A stretch of 64,000 bases of DNA, taken from assembly GCA_018340805.1 (NCBI GenBank), contig JACMZG010001913.1, forward strand, positions 10,171,090 through 10,235,089, written 5' to 3'. This DNA is from Microvelia longipes. Its lineage: Eukaryota; Arthropoda; Insecta; Hemiptera; Veliidae. This document shows positions 32,661 to 44,389 of this stretch, piece after piece (within the stretch, counting starts at the first letter, position 1; each line of letters opens with the position of its first letter). The translations under genes were made by a program, and so were the position numbers. The notes under the pieces are model-generated. The model worked only from the letters and a program-made list of their open reading frames with translations, was not told the origin of the DNA and did not search any database.

Positions 32661-33959
32661 ATTATACTTTAACATCAGTGGAGAGACTTGTTTCTTATTT
32701 TTCTCTTTATCTTCCTATGGTTTCCATTGTTTTGCTTATTGAAAAGGTTATAAACAAATAGTAAAAAGTAATGTATTTTCTTTTTTAACTGGTTTATTTG
32801 AATTGATTTACCAAGCTCCAAAGATAACAAGCTCCAAAGATAAAAAAAATCACGTCAAACACCGACAAGCACTGATGCAAGTTGAGGAGGAGCAAACTCG
32901 ACTTAAGGCGATCCCGCAAAGAGTGGGGGTAAAAATCAATTAAACGGAAATATCTCCGGTTCTCGGCAAAATATCAAAATTCTAAGACGGTACTTCACTT
33001 CTAATTTTTATTCTGCACTTTTTAAGACTCATTTCAACCTTCTGGAGCAAAAAACAGGGGTGCAATTTGAGAACTACTTTAAAAATTGGAGTTCTCAAAT
33101 TGCGCCACTGTTTTTTGCTCCAGAAGGTTGAAATGAGTCTTAAAATGTGCAGAATAAAAATTAGAAGTGAAGTACCGTCTTAGAATTTTGATATTTTGCT
33201 TAGAACCAGAGATATTTCCGTTTAATTGATTTTTACCCCCACTCTTTGCGGGATCCCCTTAACCTTGTTACATAACATTGATGAAGAATATAATAGGTAT
33301 AGAATGTCGGCAGGTATACGAGAGTGTCAGACAAGGTGGGGCAAACTCTTTGCTGGTCTCTAGCGGCAGCTCTGGTACTAAATGTTTTGACAAAACATTC
33401 TATCCGATTGACTAAGTTATTTCAATATCAACTCGTTGTTTATTACTTAAAAAAAGTCAAAAAATTAGTCATTATTGTATAGAGAAAATATTTGGATAAA
33501 TTAAATATAAATAAATACTAAAGATACAAATATTAAAACTAAAAAGGTTGTATTTTTAAGCGACGGTCGCTGATTCTGATTTATTTTTCCTTATATCTGG
33601 ATTCCACTACTCTAATTATCTCCACTGTTATTCTAATTTATTATATTTCATAGAAAAATAGTTTACCTTTACCTTGATTAAAAATTCAGCAATTCTTGAC
33701 ATTGTTTTAGATTTGTAACTTTATTTAAAAAAATCGGGCATGGGGTATCACATCGGATTCGCTACGCTCATCCCCTCTGCTTCGTCCTTAGAATATACAA
33801 TTCGCCAAATTTATACTGCAGCATGTCCTCGGACTCGCTTCGCTCCTCCACAGATAGTAAATGCATCCGTTTCATTCTCAACCCATACAGCACTAACCAC
33901 GCTCAATGCTAATATAATATTCGTATCGAAACGAAACTCAGTTTACTTATTATAGTTAA

Positions 33960-33975
33960 GGTATATTATATATAT

Positions 33976-34023
<48 letters not shown>

Positions 34024-34027
34024 TTAT

Positions 34028-34061
<34 letters not shown>

Positions 34062-34105
34062 ATATATAATATAATATATATATATATATATTATATATAT
34101 ATATA
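33960..34105. repeat. (TA)n microsatellite
   Basis: TA tract with TATTATAT interruptions, ending in (GT)n. Confidence 0.95.
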
Positions 34106-34187
34106 TTTGTGTGTGTGTGTACTAAGTTTTTACTCAATCGGTTCATTTTCTGAATTTGTTACAATTTGTTTTAAAAACGTACACAAA

Positions 34188-34189
<2 letters not shown>

Positions 34190-34220
<31 letters not shown>

Positions 34221-34530
34221 TTATTTCCATATTTACAATAAATTATTAAGCAACATAAACAAATAAATACATTAAACACGACGGTTAAATATATATAGAT
34301 CTTAAGATTAAATATTTATGAACCATTGACACCGTCAATCAAAAACTGGTGACCATTCTGCTGCTGTGATAAATTACAGGAATCTTTCCACTTTTAAGGC
34401 AGAGAGCCCTGTGTTGTGGAATGATTGTCTGTGTACTTTACTCAACAAAACATCTATTCAAACCATGTATAGAATTTTTATACCATGTGATTTATATTTG
34501 TGAACTAAATAAAAATTTTTGTTTATAGAA
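34190..34530 (-). mobile_element. 5'-truncated copy of non-LTR L1x (3' UTR only)
   Basis: A poly-T run of about 30 at the left is its tail. Then TTATTTCCATATTTACAATA and the rest of the L1x 3' UTR in reverse to about 34530. No coding part is left. Confidence 0.85.
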
Positions 34531-34699
34531 AAATATCGTTTTTATCTTTCGATAAAAACTTGAACTAGTGCTGATAATGAGATGAAACTTGGCGCACATA
34601 TTTGTCTTAAACATAGCAACATGCGAGCCGAGTTCCAATCTGATCGCATCATTTTTCTGTGTTGATTTGAATATTTTAAAGTTGATGATTCATAAACAG

Positions 34700-35480
34700 C
34701 TGGTAAAAAATTAAAACGAGCCATAAATATCAGTATTACTAATAATTTATTTAAGATTATACTTATTAGGTATTTCATAAAAATGTTTAATACTTAATAT
34801 TATATAGTATTTTTAAATCGTATTATAATTCATAGAAAATATTATTATAAACAATAATCAAGTTGGCCATAGAAACCGAAAGTAATTAACCTGCAACATA
34901 ATAACCTCAATTTGTTCATTTTTCCTCCTAAGGTGTTTTGACTTTTTCGCCATTATATTTAAATGGTAAATAATTTATAATTTATTTAAATTATTTAATA
35001 ATTTATTTAATAACGGTAAATAATTTATTTTTTACGTGGTAGAGTATTACCAAAAGAAAATTCCCGAACTGATTTAAAATATTTTGTCGACAGTGTTGGT
35101 AAAATCAAAGGTTGCAGCCTTAAGTAGATAAATAAAATTATACTTATGGTTTAACTGGTGAGCGATGTTAAATAATGATCGGCTAAAAGAACGACTGAAG
35201 CGCTGACTCAGCAACTTAATTTAGGTTTCAAACGACTGTAAGCTTCATAAATGGCTTATTTAGAAGCCGTTCATTTATTATTTTGTGCGAAAGCCCAAAA
35301 AAAAAAAAAAAATGACAAAATTATAAAAGGAACTGCTTATATGTCGCCAAAAAAAGTATTAAAAAAAGTCAGAGTTCCCACCAAGAAGACATTGAATTAC
35401 GAACTAACTAAAAAAGAACAAATAATACTAAAAATTTAATACGGCTTGTAAAGTTATCAATTAAAATATCGAACAAAATT
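34700..35480. other. unassigned AT-rich spacer
   Basis: Contains an A-run at 35297-35312 and ORFs of low complexity. No recognised gene. Confidence 0.3.
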
Positions 35481-35486
35481 AAAGAA

Positions 35487-35955
35487 AATTCTGGCGCGGT
35501 GGTCCGCATGTCGGGCGAATTTCCTTTGGATGCGTGTTTCCGTGCTTTTTACATTATATAAGTTTACAACTACTAAATAAATAATTCCGGCGCGGTGGTC
35601 CGCTGTCGGGCGAATTTCATTTAAAATTAGTGTTTCTGTATTTTCCAAAGGAAATGCGCTAAAACCTTTAAAGATAACTGACTAAGCTTAAAGATAAGTA
35701 ACTAAGCTTTAAACTAGTGCAAATAATAGTGCGTACTTCTAATTTTAGAGGCATAGTTTTGTACAACAAATGGATTATTATGCGCATTTCCTTTGGAAAA
35801 TACAGAAACACGAATTCTAAATGAAATTCGCCCGACAGCGGACCACCGCGCCGGAATTATTTATTTAGTAGTTGTAAACTTAAATAATGTAAAAAGCACG
35901 GAAACACGCATCCAAAGGAAATTCGCCCAACATGCGGACCACCGCGCCAGAATTA
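35487..35955. mobile_element. foldback element of the CTGGCGCGGTGGTCCGC family
   Basis: Arms 35487-35659 and 35782-35955, each with two copies of the GGCGCGGTGGTCCGC / GGGCGAATTTC module. The loop is about 120 bp. The 62- and 63-codon ORFs here are mirror translations of the arms. Confidence 0.8.
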
Positions 35956-36399
35956 TTTTAGTTGTAAACTATATTAGGTAAAAACACGATAAAAAATTAT
36001 CGACCCTTCCAGGATGTGAACCCAGGTACCCTGAGTTTAAGTTGTCGTATTGACTCCAGACCACTGGCATTCAACTCAGAGGCCCAAAAAACATTGAAAA
36101 CGACACCCTACTCGAAATTTAATTTTCAACGACCGTAATTTTGGTTTTCTATAATTTTTGTGGTTTTTTCGACTTTTTGGTAACTTAAAGTAGTCGTATC
36201 GACTTCAAACTGGTTTCATTCGATTCAGCGCCCAAAATTACATTGAAATCGACACCCTACTCGAAATTTATTTTTTATCGACCTAAATTTTGGTTTTGGT
36301 AATTTACAATGGTTTTTTCAATTTTAGGTCACTTAGAGTGGTCGTATCGACTTCGGACCGGTTTCATTCGATTCAGCGTCTCAAGAAACATAAATATTG

Positions 36400-36575
36400 A
36401 TCCTGAATTTTGCCTTTTTTTCTAAAAATTCGCTGACTCAGCAAACCGGGTTAATGACGTCACAAAAACCTGGTTTTCAATAGGGTTCGTGTCCTCCCAA
36501 AGGTTGATTTTTGTACCAACTTTGGTTAAAAAATATTAATCCGTTCGAAAGATAGAGTGTTTACATGAAAGTGTC
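36400..36575 (-). repeat. dispersed repeat F2 fragment
   Basis: CAGCAAACCGGGTTAATGAC, then TATTAATCCGTTCGAAAGA and AGAGTGTTTACATGAAAGTG. The complement appears at 57170-57310 and partial copies at 38640-38720, 38760-38830 and 43480-43600. Confidence 0.6.
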
Positions 36576-36580
36576 TAGAA

Positions 36581-36750
<170 letters not shown>

Positions 36751-37131
36751 ATTTTTTAACATACTCACATTAAATTGTAAACCCGTCCCTAGATAATATA
36801 TTCTTCGTTTGCCATTAAACAATAGCTGGGTTGTGTTTTTATTAATATTGTTTAAAATGAATATTCTTAGATTGTTCATTCCATGATTTTCCTGGTAATT
36901 GAATTCTAATGGGTTTCCGGTACGTCTTTATACCCGGTTTCTCCTCGGACCTTTATAACCTTGCTTATTTCCCAGTAGGGTATAGTCTTGGAAAGGGTCA
37001 ACCCTTTCAAAGCTCTTTTCATTGGGAATTATTAAATTTTAAATAAAAATTAAATAGAACGGGCACAAGGGTTGCTCCTTGTGGCACAGTATTTCCTCGC
37101 CAATTCTTTAGGATGTTGTTAATATTTAGAT

Positions 37132-37514
37132 AATTCTGGTGCGGAGATTCGCAAGCCGAGCGAATTTTCTTCTAAATACGTCCTTTTTTGCTTATTAATC
37201 CAATTTTTGCCTAATTTTTTGGTATATATTTATTAACCTGAGCAGTAACTTCATAACTTGTTATTTATTTTTTTAAATTTTGAAATAAAATACGCATATT
37301 TTATTTTATAAATTATAAACTACACAACACAGCAGTATTTGCACTAATTTAAAGCTCAGTTTATGTTGATTTTTAGTACATTTTATTTGAAGAATCCAAA
37401 ATACTAACAAAGTTGCGACGCTACTGCTTAGGTTAATAAATATAAACCGGAAAATTAAGCAAAAATTGGAAGAAAATTTTCTCGGCTTGCGGACCTCCGA
37501 GCTAAAATTATTTT
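37132..37514. mobile_element. diverged foldback element, CTGGTGCGG family
   Basis: AATTCTGGTGCGGAGATTCG with CGAGCGAATTTTCTTC at the left is inverted at the right as GAAAATTTTCTCGGCTTGCG and CTCCGAGCTAAAATT. The loop is about 240 bp. Confidence 0.65.
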
Positions 37515-37892
37515 AAAGTTATTAACGTAATATAAAGTTTTGCAAAACGCATTTTTCATACATGCTTACAAATTGTAAGTGCATATGATACTTTGTCTTT
37601 AGCGATTTTTAGACCGCAAGATTAGGTAGGTTTGCTAGAAATAGCAACTATATGCAGCTCCCTCTGTCCTCACAACTAAGTTGTGAGGATTCTTGTTTCT
37701 AAGGGTTTACAGTAGGGAGCCTCTAAGGGCCTAAAGTCCCTACAGCACTGCTTATTTGTCACTTCTCTATACGCCACTTGCCTTTATGGCTTGTTTTCTT
37801 ATCGAGTTTCCTTTGGGAATCAAATTCGCTGATGGATAGGCGTCATGGCGGAAGTCAACCTCGGACACGACACAAACCGTTTCGCAAGACTT

Positions 37893-37918
37893 TATATATA
37901 TATATATATATATATTAG

Positions 37919-37952
<34 letters not shown>

Positions 37953-37953
37953 C
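37893..37953. repeat. (TA)n microsatellite
   Basis: TA tract abutting the SINE 3' end. Confidence 0.93.
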
Positions 37954-37954
37954 T

Positions 37955-38183
37955 AATAATGCCCTTTAGAGCCTTGCGGCTCATCAGGGTTAAACCCTGC
38001 GGGAACACCTCGGGTGGTAGTCAACCGTTACGCTCAATGGAATTCAAAAAGTTGGCGATAATTATCCAAACAATAATCTTCTATAAACTGAGAGCGTAAC
38101 CTGGGATGCGAACCCAGACCTCCGTGGGTGTCAAAGTTCAGTGTAAAGACTAACGCCTTTAACGACCTCGGCCACGGAGGCGG
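37955..38183 (-). mobile_element. tRNA-derived SINE, family A
   Basis: In reverse, GCCTCCGTGGCCGAGGTCG is the head with box A, box B is GGGTTCGCATCCCAGG, and the 3' end is GGGCATTATTA. It is flanked on both sides by (TA)n. Confidence 0.85.
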
Positions 38184-38186
38184 CTT

Positions 38187-38187
<1 letters not shown>

Positions 38188-38275
<88 letters not shown>
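38188..38275. repeat. (TA)n microsatellite between two SINEs
   Basis: TA tract. Confidence 0.93.
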
Positions 38276-38277
<2 letters not shown>

Positions 38278-38506
38278 ATGCCCGTTTAGAGCCTTGCGGC
38301 TCATCAGGGTTAAACCTGCGGGAACCACCCTCGGTGGTAGTAGCAACCGTTACGCTCAATGTGAATTCTAAAGTTGGCGATATTTTATCCAAACAATAAT
38401 TAATTCTATAAAACTGAGAGCGTAACCTGGGATGCGAACCCGACTCCGTGGGTGTCAAAGTTCAGTGTAAAGACTAACGCCTTAACGACCTCGGCCACGG
38501 AGGCGG
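38276..38506 (-). mobile_element. tRNA-derived SINE, family A, second copy
   Basis: Nearly identical to 37955-38183 and at 321-bp spacing with (TA)n, which suggests tandem duplication of SINE plus TA tract rather than two insertions. Confidence 0.85.
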
Positions 38507-38507
38507 C

Positions 38508-38517
38508 TTTATATATT

Positions 38518-38599
<82 letters not shown>

Positions 38600-38858
38600 T
38601 ATTATATATATATAGTATATATAATTATATAATATTACTATTGTTGCAAAACGTATGTTTGATTAAAAAATTATTAATCCGTTTGAGAGATTGAGTTTTA
38701 CAAGAAGTGTCTAGAACTACACACACACACACACACACATATATATTTATTATTATAAAGTTGTTGCAAAACGTATGTTGATTAAAAAATATTAATCCGT
38801 TTGAGAGATTGAGTGTTTACAAAAGAGTGTAGAAATACACACACACACACACACACAC

Positions 38859-38899
<41 letters not shown>

Positions 38900-38903
38900 A
38901 TTA

Positions 38904-38959
<56 letters not shown>

Positions 38960-38960
38960 G
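38508..38960. repeat. (TA)n tracts with duplicated F2 and (CA)n pieces
   Basis: TA tracts at 38510-38632 and 38860-38957. Between them a ~115-bp unit (GTTGCAAAACGTATGTT, ATTAATCCGTTTGAGAGATT, (CA)n) occurs twice, at 38642 and 38762. Confidence 0.85.
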
Positions 38961-39194
38961 CTATGCCTGAAAGGGTGACCATTCGGAATATAACGAATAT
39001 ACTAGTAATATTTACTACTTGTTTTATTGATGTTTCAGGTAGGTAATTTGACACTTGTTAGTTCTTTGCAATAAAAAGTGTAAGTTTAACTATTAAATTA
39101 TATTTTTATTTCACTATACATATTATAAATGTAATCACAGCTACACTTATAGACATAATAAGTTATTTATTACAATTAATTAATTAAAATTATG

Positions 39195-39545
39195 ATTATA
39201 TTAGGTGCACCCCCGTATGAGTTGCTCGTGTGCGGGAGTGGTCGTAAGTATATGATATAATAGGTGGATCCCCGTATGAGTTACTCGTGTGCGGGAGTGG
39301 TCGCAAGTATATGATATATTAGGTGCGCCCCTGTATGAGATACTCGTGTGCGGAGTAGTCCGAAGTATTGATATAATAGGTGCACTCTGTAATGATTTAC
39401 CTCGTGTGCGGGAGTGGTCGCAAGTATATGATACTATAGTGACCCCGTATAAGTTACTCTGTGTGCGGAGTGGTCGAAAGTATATGATATATAGGTGCAC
39501 CTCTGTATGATTTTCGTAGTGCGGAGTGGTCGCAAGTTATTTGAT
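39195..39545. repeat. 60-bp minisatellite
   Basis: Six units with CCCCGTATGAGTTACTCGTG and TGCGGGAGTGGTCGCAAGTA. ORFs on both strands are translated repeat. Confidence 0.92.
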
Positions 39546-39689
39546 ATAGTATATGTTGTTTTTGAGGTCTGGAATCCAATAAAACTAGCTCTGAGTCTAT
39601 AAGACCCCTCAAAGTACTCAAAGCTAGGTTTCTCAAATTCGACTTTTGGTACTGGCAATACATTTTTATCGTCGTATTTACCCACAAAA

Positions 39690-40400
39690 CAATTCACGCT
39701 GGGCGAATTTTGTTTGCTATATAGGCTTTCTTGAACCTAACTTGAATACAAAGAGGGATGATAGTGACTCTCGTTACGCCTTGCTAGATGATAGTACTCT
39801 CGTTACGCTCTTGCTACAGAACCCTAACTTGAATACAAATAGGGATGATAGTGACTCTCGTTACACTCTTGCTACAGAACCCTAACTTGAATACAAATAG
39901 GGATGATAGTGACTCCTCGTTACGCCTCTTGCTACAGAACCTAACTTGATACAAATAGGATGATAGTGACTATCGTTACAACTCTTGCTACAGAACCCTA
40001 ACTTAATACAAAATAGGATGATAGTGACTCTCGTTACACTTTGCTTACAGAACCCTAATTGAATACAAATAGGGATGATAGTGACTCTCGTTACCTCTTT
40101 GCTACAAACCCTAACTTGAAGCAAACAGGATGATAGTGACTCTCGTTACACTCTTGCTACAGAACCCTAACTTGAAAGCAAAGAGGGATGATAGTGACTC
40201 TCGTTACGCTCTTGCTACAGAACCCTAACTTGAAAGCAAAGAGGGATGATAGTGACTCTCGTTACGCTCTTGCTACAGAACCCTAACTTGAAAGCAAAGA
40301 GGGATGATAGTGACTCTCGTTACCTCTTGCTACAGAAGCCTAACTTGAATACAAAGAGGGATGATAGTGACTCTCGTTACGTTGGTGCTCTAGAACGCAG
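39690..40400. repeat. 59-62-bp minisatellite
   Basis: About 12 units with CCTAACTTGAATACAAATAG, GGATGATAGTGACTCTCGTT and CTTGCTACAGAA. Several units have single-base indels. Confidence 0.93.
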
Positions 40401-40439
40401 AACTTAACTTAACTTAACTTGAAAGCAAAAAAACTGCTA

Positions 40440-42640
40440 TGGTGGCGCTCCATAGCGCTTTATGGAGGCTCAGAGTATTATTCGGACTTTGACGCAAAGT
40501 ATTATTGTTTGCCTACATCGTGAAGTACTATTTAATAACTACTTATAAGATTTTATATCAGATTTATGTATTTTACGTTTATGAAGTATTGATAATATTT
40601 TTATTACAACTTTACCACTTTCTTTCGTCTCCATAGCAACGGTATTTCTTTACGGTTTAGAACATAATAAAACATTACGTGATATGGAATTTCCCAGAAA
40701 TGTTTCTCTCTTCCATTTTCGTTTTCAGGGTTTGTAGTTCAGTCGTGTAGATTTTTTTTTTACTTTTGTTTAAAAAAAAGGCAGTGTTATTACACTTTAG
40801 GGACAAATATAAAATTTCAGTGGATAGAAAGTAGAAAAAAATCCCAATAGAGTTTGGAAAAGAATTGATGTGTAACAATATCAGCCTAATCATTTTCCAT
40901 CTCTGGGATGTCCCCTCATCTCATCCATTTGTAACGTTTCTCTACCACTCCACTGTTTCTTTGTCACAGTGTCACACGTGTAAGTTAGTGACAATTCACT
41001 TTTTTTTACCTCAAAATACGATTTTTACATTACCTCCCCCTAATAACGTAGATATAAAGAAAAAGTTAATATGTGTTGCCGAAACATAATCTTAATTTAA
41101 TAATTTTTGTTTTTAAGAAGTCCTTTGACACGTTCACTGCGGATGTCGACACGTTGTCGCGCATTTAAGTTCTATCCAGGTGCAGAGGTCGACACATAGT
41201 CGCACCCTTCCAATAGTATTTCAATGCAGCCTCAAGAAGCCCAGCACAGAGAAAGGGTCAGTCTACCTGTGTACCCGAGTGATTTTAATTTTACAGTCTG
41301 TCAGTATGTGGGTCTATCTTGGGAGCTTCCAGTGTTCCCATGCTAGAGTTGAGTGTCAGTTTTTTGACCTTGCGGTTCATCTGGGCATGCCTTCTTACAC
41401 AAAAATATTCCTCTCGCTGTCGTCTGTGCTTTAGCATTGACGACAGAATGGATGTTTCATATGTAATAGATCATAAATAAATCAACCTACTTAAATAAAT
41501 TAAAATTTAGTTGGTCGAAACTCTTTTTATAATCTACTATTAAAATCTGACATTTTTGTCCAGGTTATGGTTTTAGATTTTGTAAGTATGGACACTACCG
41601 ACACAAAAGAACCCACAAAGTCTTACCATTCAGCCATTTTATGATTTTTATGTTATTATTAAGTCTATTTTCTAAAGTTCTCCACGTCACAAACAGAAAA
41701 GCAAGTTATGCGAAAGTTTCAAACATAAAGCAGCTGTTAAGTTAGGTGGACCGCTGAGATCCTTGTAGTGGCGTAAAGGGTGACAGTGGGACAACCACTT
41801 GTTCTTTACTGATCCATTAGGCTCAATTTTGAGGCACTTTTAGGATGCTAGGATGCCTAACGCTATTTGCCACATTGTAGGAACTGGCATCATATTCCAA
41901 TTTATCGGCCTAGTTTTCGTAACTACCTGATTTACTGTATAACGGGGTTCAGTTCTGTTAGGAGGTACTTCCCCTAAAAGTTGAGAACCGTTGAGTCCAA
42001 GTTATACGAATGGATCCAACCATTGATTATAATCTACTACAGGTCGATCAGACCGTGGATTACGAAAATATCCCATTAGCGAATTATATTCCCAAAGGAA
42101 ATTCACTGAAACAGGCGTGAAAAGTTTGTTGGTGTGACGTCATTATCATTCCCTGATGATTGATCAATTCTATTTAATATCCTTGTTATCTGGTTTGGAA
42201 TGATAAGGATGAGTGAATGTGATAACACAAAAATAGATTGTTTTTGGTTTGTTCCTCTTCTCTGCTCTTCCTCTGCCCCCATCTATTCCCCTCCACCTTT
42301 CCGTCATCAACCCTTTCAGCCACAAAGACTAATTGATTACCCAACTATAGATTCGAGATGGCTTTGATTAATCTATTTTTTCTTCTCCGGTCTTTTTACT
42401 CGGTTAAATTTGATTATTTAGAAAAACAACTGAAAACTGAAATATTGACATAATAAAGCTTTTCCAAACCTTTAAAAAATAGACGAATTTTTATGTAACT
42501 AATCTCGTGTTCGGGGTACCTCCAAAGTCCAGCCTTAATTTTTCTCTGGACTTTTTGTAAAAAAAATATTTCTTTACTCATTAGTTATGACGTTTTTAGC
42601 GAAATTACGTTATCAAATTAAGTTACATATTTACCTGCGG
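40440..42640. other. 2.2 kb without a recognised gene
   Basis: Several short ORFs (60-84 codons) show no family pattern. A CGTTCACTGCGGATGTCGAC / GTCGACACATAGTCGC stretch at 41118-41200 resembles transposon ends but no partner was found. Confidence 0.3.
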
Positions 42641-42644
42641 AACC

Positions 42645-42883
42645 GCCTCCGTGGCCGAGGTCGTTAAGGCGTTAGTCTTTACACTGACCTTTGACACCCA
42701 CGGAGGTCTGGGGTTCGCATCCCAGGTTACGTTCTCAGTTTATAGAAGATTATTGTTTAGATATATTATCGCCAACTTTAGAATTCACTTTGAGCGTAGC
42801 GGTTGCTACTATCACCCGAGGTTGCTCCCGCAGGGGTATCCCTGTTGAGCGCAAGGCTCTAAACGGGCATTATTATTATTTAT
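42645..42883 (+). mobile_element. tRNA-derived SINE, family A
   Basis: Head GCCTCCGTGGCCGAGGTCG, box B GGGGTTCGCATCCC, body ATCGCCAACTTTAGAATTC, 3' end ACGGGCATTATTATTATT. Best complete plus-strand copy. Confidence 0.88.
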
Positions 42884-43004
42884 TTACTTGCGTTTATTTA
42901 ACTGTGCACATAGGTCCTTTTGATCTGAAACCGGCCCTTATCGTTTTAGAATGCTTACGACTTTAAGAAGATCACTCCGTGGTCTCCGCTTTCCTCTCCG
43001 TGTT

Positions 43005-43007
<3 letters not shown>

Positions 43008-43103
<96 letters not shown>
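43008..43103. repeat. (TA)n microsatellite
   Basis: TA tract. Confidence 0.95.
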
Positions 43104-43179
43104 GTTTTAGGGCATATATTTTTGGTCTTAGAAAGCCAAACTAAATCGACCCACTCCCCCCCTTAACTTTCGTCGTACG

Positions 43180-43600
43180 AAAAACCTCATAAGCGTCATT
43201 TTCATGATGAAAATTCGCTAGAACAGACTTTGGCTGATGTTATTCACCGCTATAAAACTGGTACGGTTTCGTTCAACTCAGAACCCCAAAAGACATCCTA
43301 TAATAGAAATTGTTCTTTACCAACGGTTTTCCGGTTATTTACCAAGCTTTTTTTACTTTTAGTTTATTTACCTGTCATGTGTATTGCCTACGCTCTAGTT
43401 TTATTTGATTCAGCCCCCCAAAATACAAAATGAATGCATTTTCCCGATAAAAAATATAACCCTTAGTTTTAATGATTTTTTAAAAATTTTGTTGGCTCAA
43501 CAAACCAGAGTAATAACGCCATATCAAACTAGCTTTGAATAGGGTTCTTGTCCTTGCCAAATTTGATTCGTAATCTTAATCCAGTTTCAATATATTTCGT
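43180..43600. repeat. F2-related repeat
   Basis: CATGATGAAAATTCGCTAGA is shared with 57850-57870, and CAACAAACCAGAGTAATAAC with the F2 copies. A 67-codon ORF inside is not recognised. Confidence 0.45.
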
Positions 43601-43617
43601 TAGATATACATAAATAC

Positions 43618-43666
43618 ATACACACGCGCGCACATACATACACACACGCGCGCACACACACACACA

Positions 43667-43762
<96 letters not shown>
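43618..43762. repeat. (CA)n-(TA)n-(TG)n microsatellite
   Basis: Alternating purine-pyrimidine tract; the (CA)n and (TG)n halves form an inverted repeat, able to make a hairpin or Z-DNA. Confidence 0.95.
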
Positions 43763-43764
<2 letters not shown>

Positions 43765-44170
43765 TTCCTTATCATAACGGATTCGCTAAGCTCATTGTGA
43801 CTCCTTTGAACTCGCCTTCAGACTATGAAAAACACGTAATTCATAATTTTATACATCTTGACTCTTGCTTTGCGCTTCCTCAGACATGAAACATTAGTTA
43901 TAAAACCTGTCCACCCATCCACTCACTTCCATCGCTAAACGTTCTCTTACAAGAATGATCTTTTATTAGGATTACTTTACATACAGCAGATATAACTAGA
44001 CGTATTGAAATGAAACATAGTATACTTGTATACAATATAAAGAAATGCACTTGTGCATAACTTTAACACAATTAATTATTTTTCTGATTTTTATTTTTTT
44101 TAAACGTATACATGTCATTTGATAAAAATTTAACTAATGCTGATAAAAAATAGATCACATATTGATTTGA
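43765..44170 (-). repeat. F1 copy 6, diverged
   Basis: CATAACGGATTCGCTAAGCT, TTGAAATGAAACATAGTATAC and CATGTCATTTGATAAAAATT follow the F1 order. Confidence 0.55.
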
Positions 44171-44389
44171 TAATTTTTCTGTGTTTACAAATTTGTTATA
44201 TTATATTTTCAGAATTTCAAATTCGTGACTCTTATTTCCTTGTAGGGCAGTACTGGTTATAAAAAAAATGGAATTTGGAAATAAGACTTAAATTAACTAA
44301 AATCTAAATAAACATGTCTTATTAAAATAATAAAATAATAATAAATTAATAATAATAAAATATTTTAACTAACGCAAAATTCTCATTTA

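Larger units (their letters stand above)
30388..33262. mobile_element. three-copy inverted/tandem array of HHR palindromes, period about 1,020 bp
   Basis: HHR palindromes of about 270 bp start near 30393, 31415 and 32435. Between them lie ~360-bp spacer pairs in head-to-head orientation that meet at near-palindromic joints near 31045, 32062 and 33075 (GCAATTTGAGAACT/AGTTCTCAAATTGC). The first HHR palindrome is inverted relative to the other two. The outermost spacers share variants (GGGGATCCCGC; GGTTCTAAGC) not found in the inner ones (GGCGATCCCGC; GGTTCTCGGC). Copies are otherwise almost identical. 62-codon ORFs in each palindrome are not genes. Confidence 0.88.
29117..33374. mobile_element. 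TIR-bounded block of about 4.26 kb holding the HHR array
   Basis: The left end CAGAGCTGCCGCTAGATACC and right end (complement) CAGAGCTGCCGCTAGAGACC are inverted, and similarity continues for about 75 bp (CTCTCGTATACCT, GACATTCTA). Inside are M1 (29228-29730), AT-rich DNA and the HHR array. The CAGAG start is hAT-like, but I see no 8-bp duplication and no transposase, so the class is open. Confidence 0.6.
33720..34690 (-). repeat. F1 copy 5 with (TA)n and LINE insertions
   Basis: AAAAAATCGGGCATGGGGTA, CATCGGATTCGCTACGCTCA and CGGACTCGCTTCGCTCC, and after the insertions CTAGTGCTGATAATGAGATG. A (TA)n tract (33960-34105) and an L1x copy (34190-34530) lie inside. Confidence 0.65.

Noticed and set aside
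30445..32662. Three identical 62-codon ORFs (MTEPAFRFNSPSSVPARC...)
   Set aside because: They are the translated HHR palindrome arms, present only because the array repeats; no protein family, and structure explains the conservation.
41115..41205. CGTTCACTGCGGATGTCGAC as a piggyBac-like terminus
   Set aside because: No inverted partner and no TTAA duplication found.
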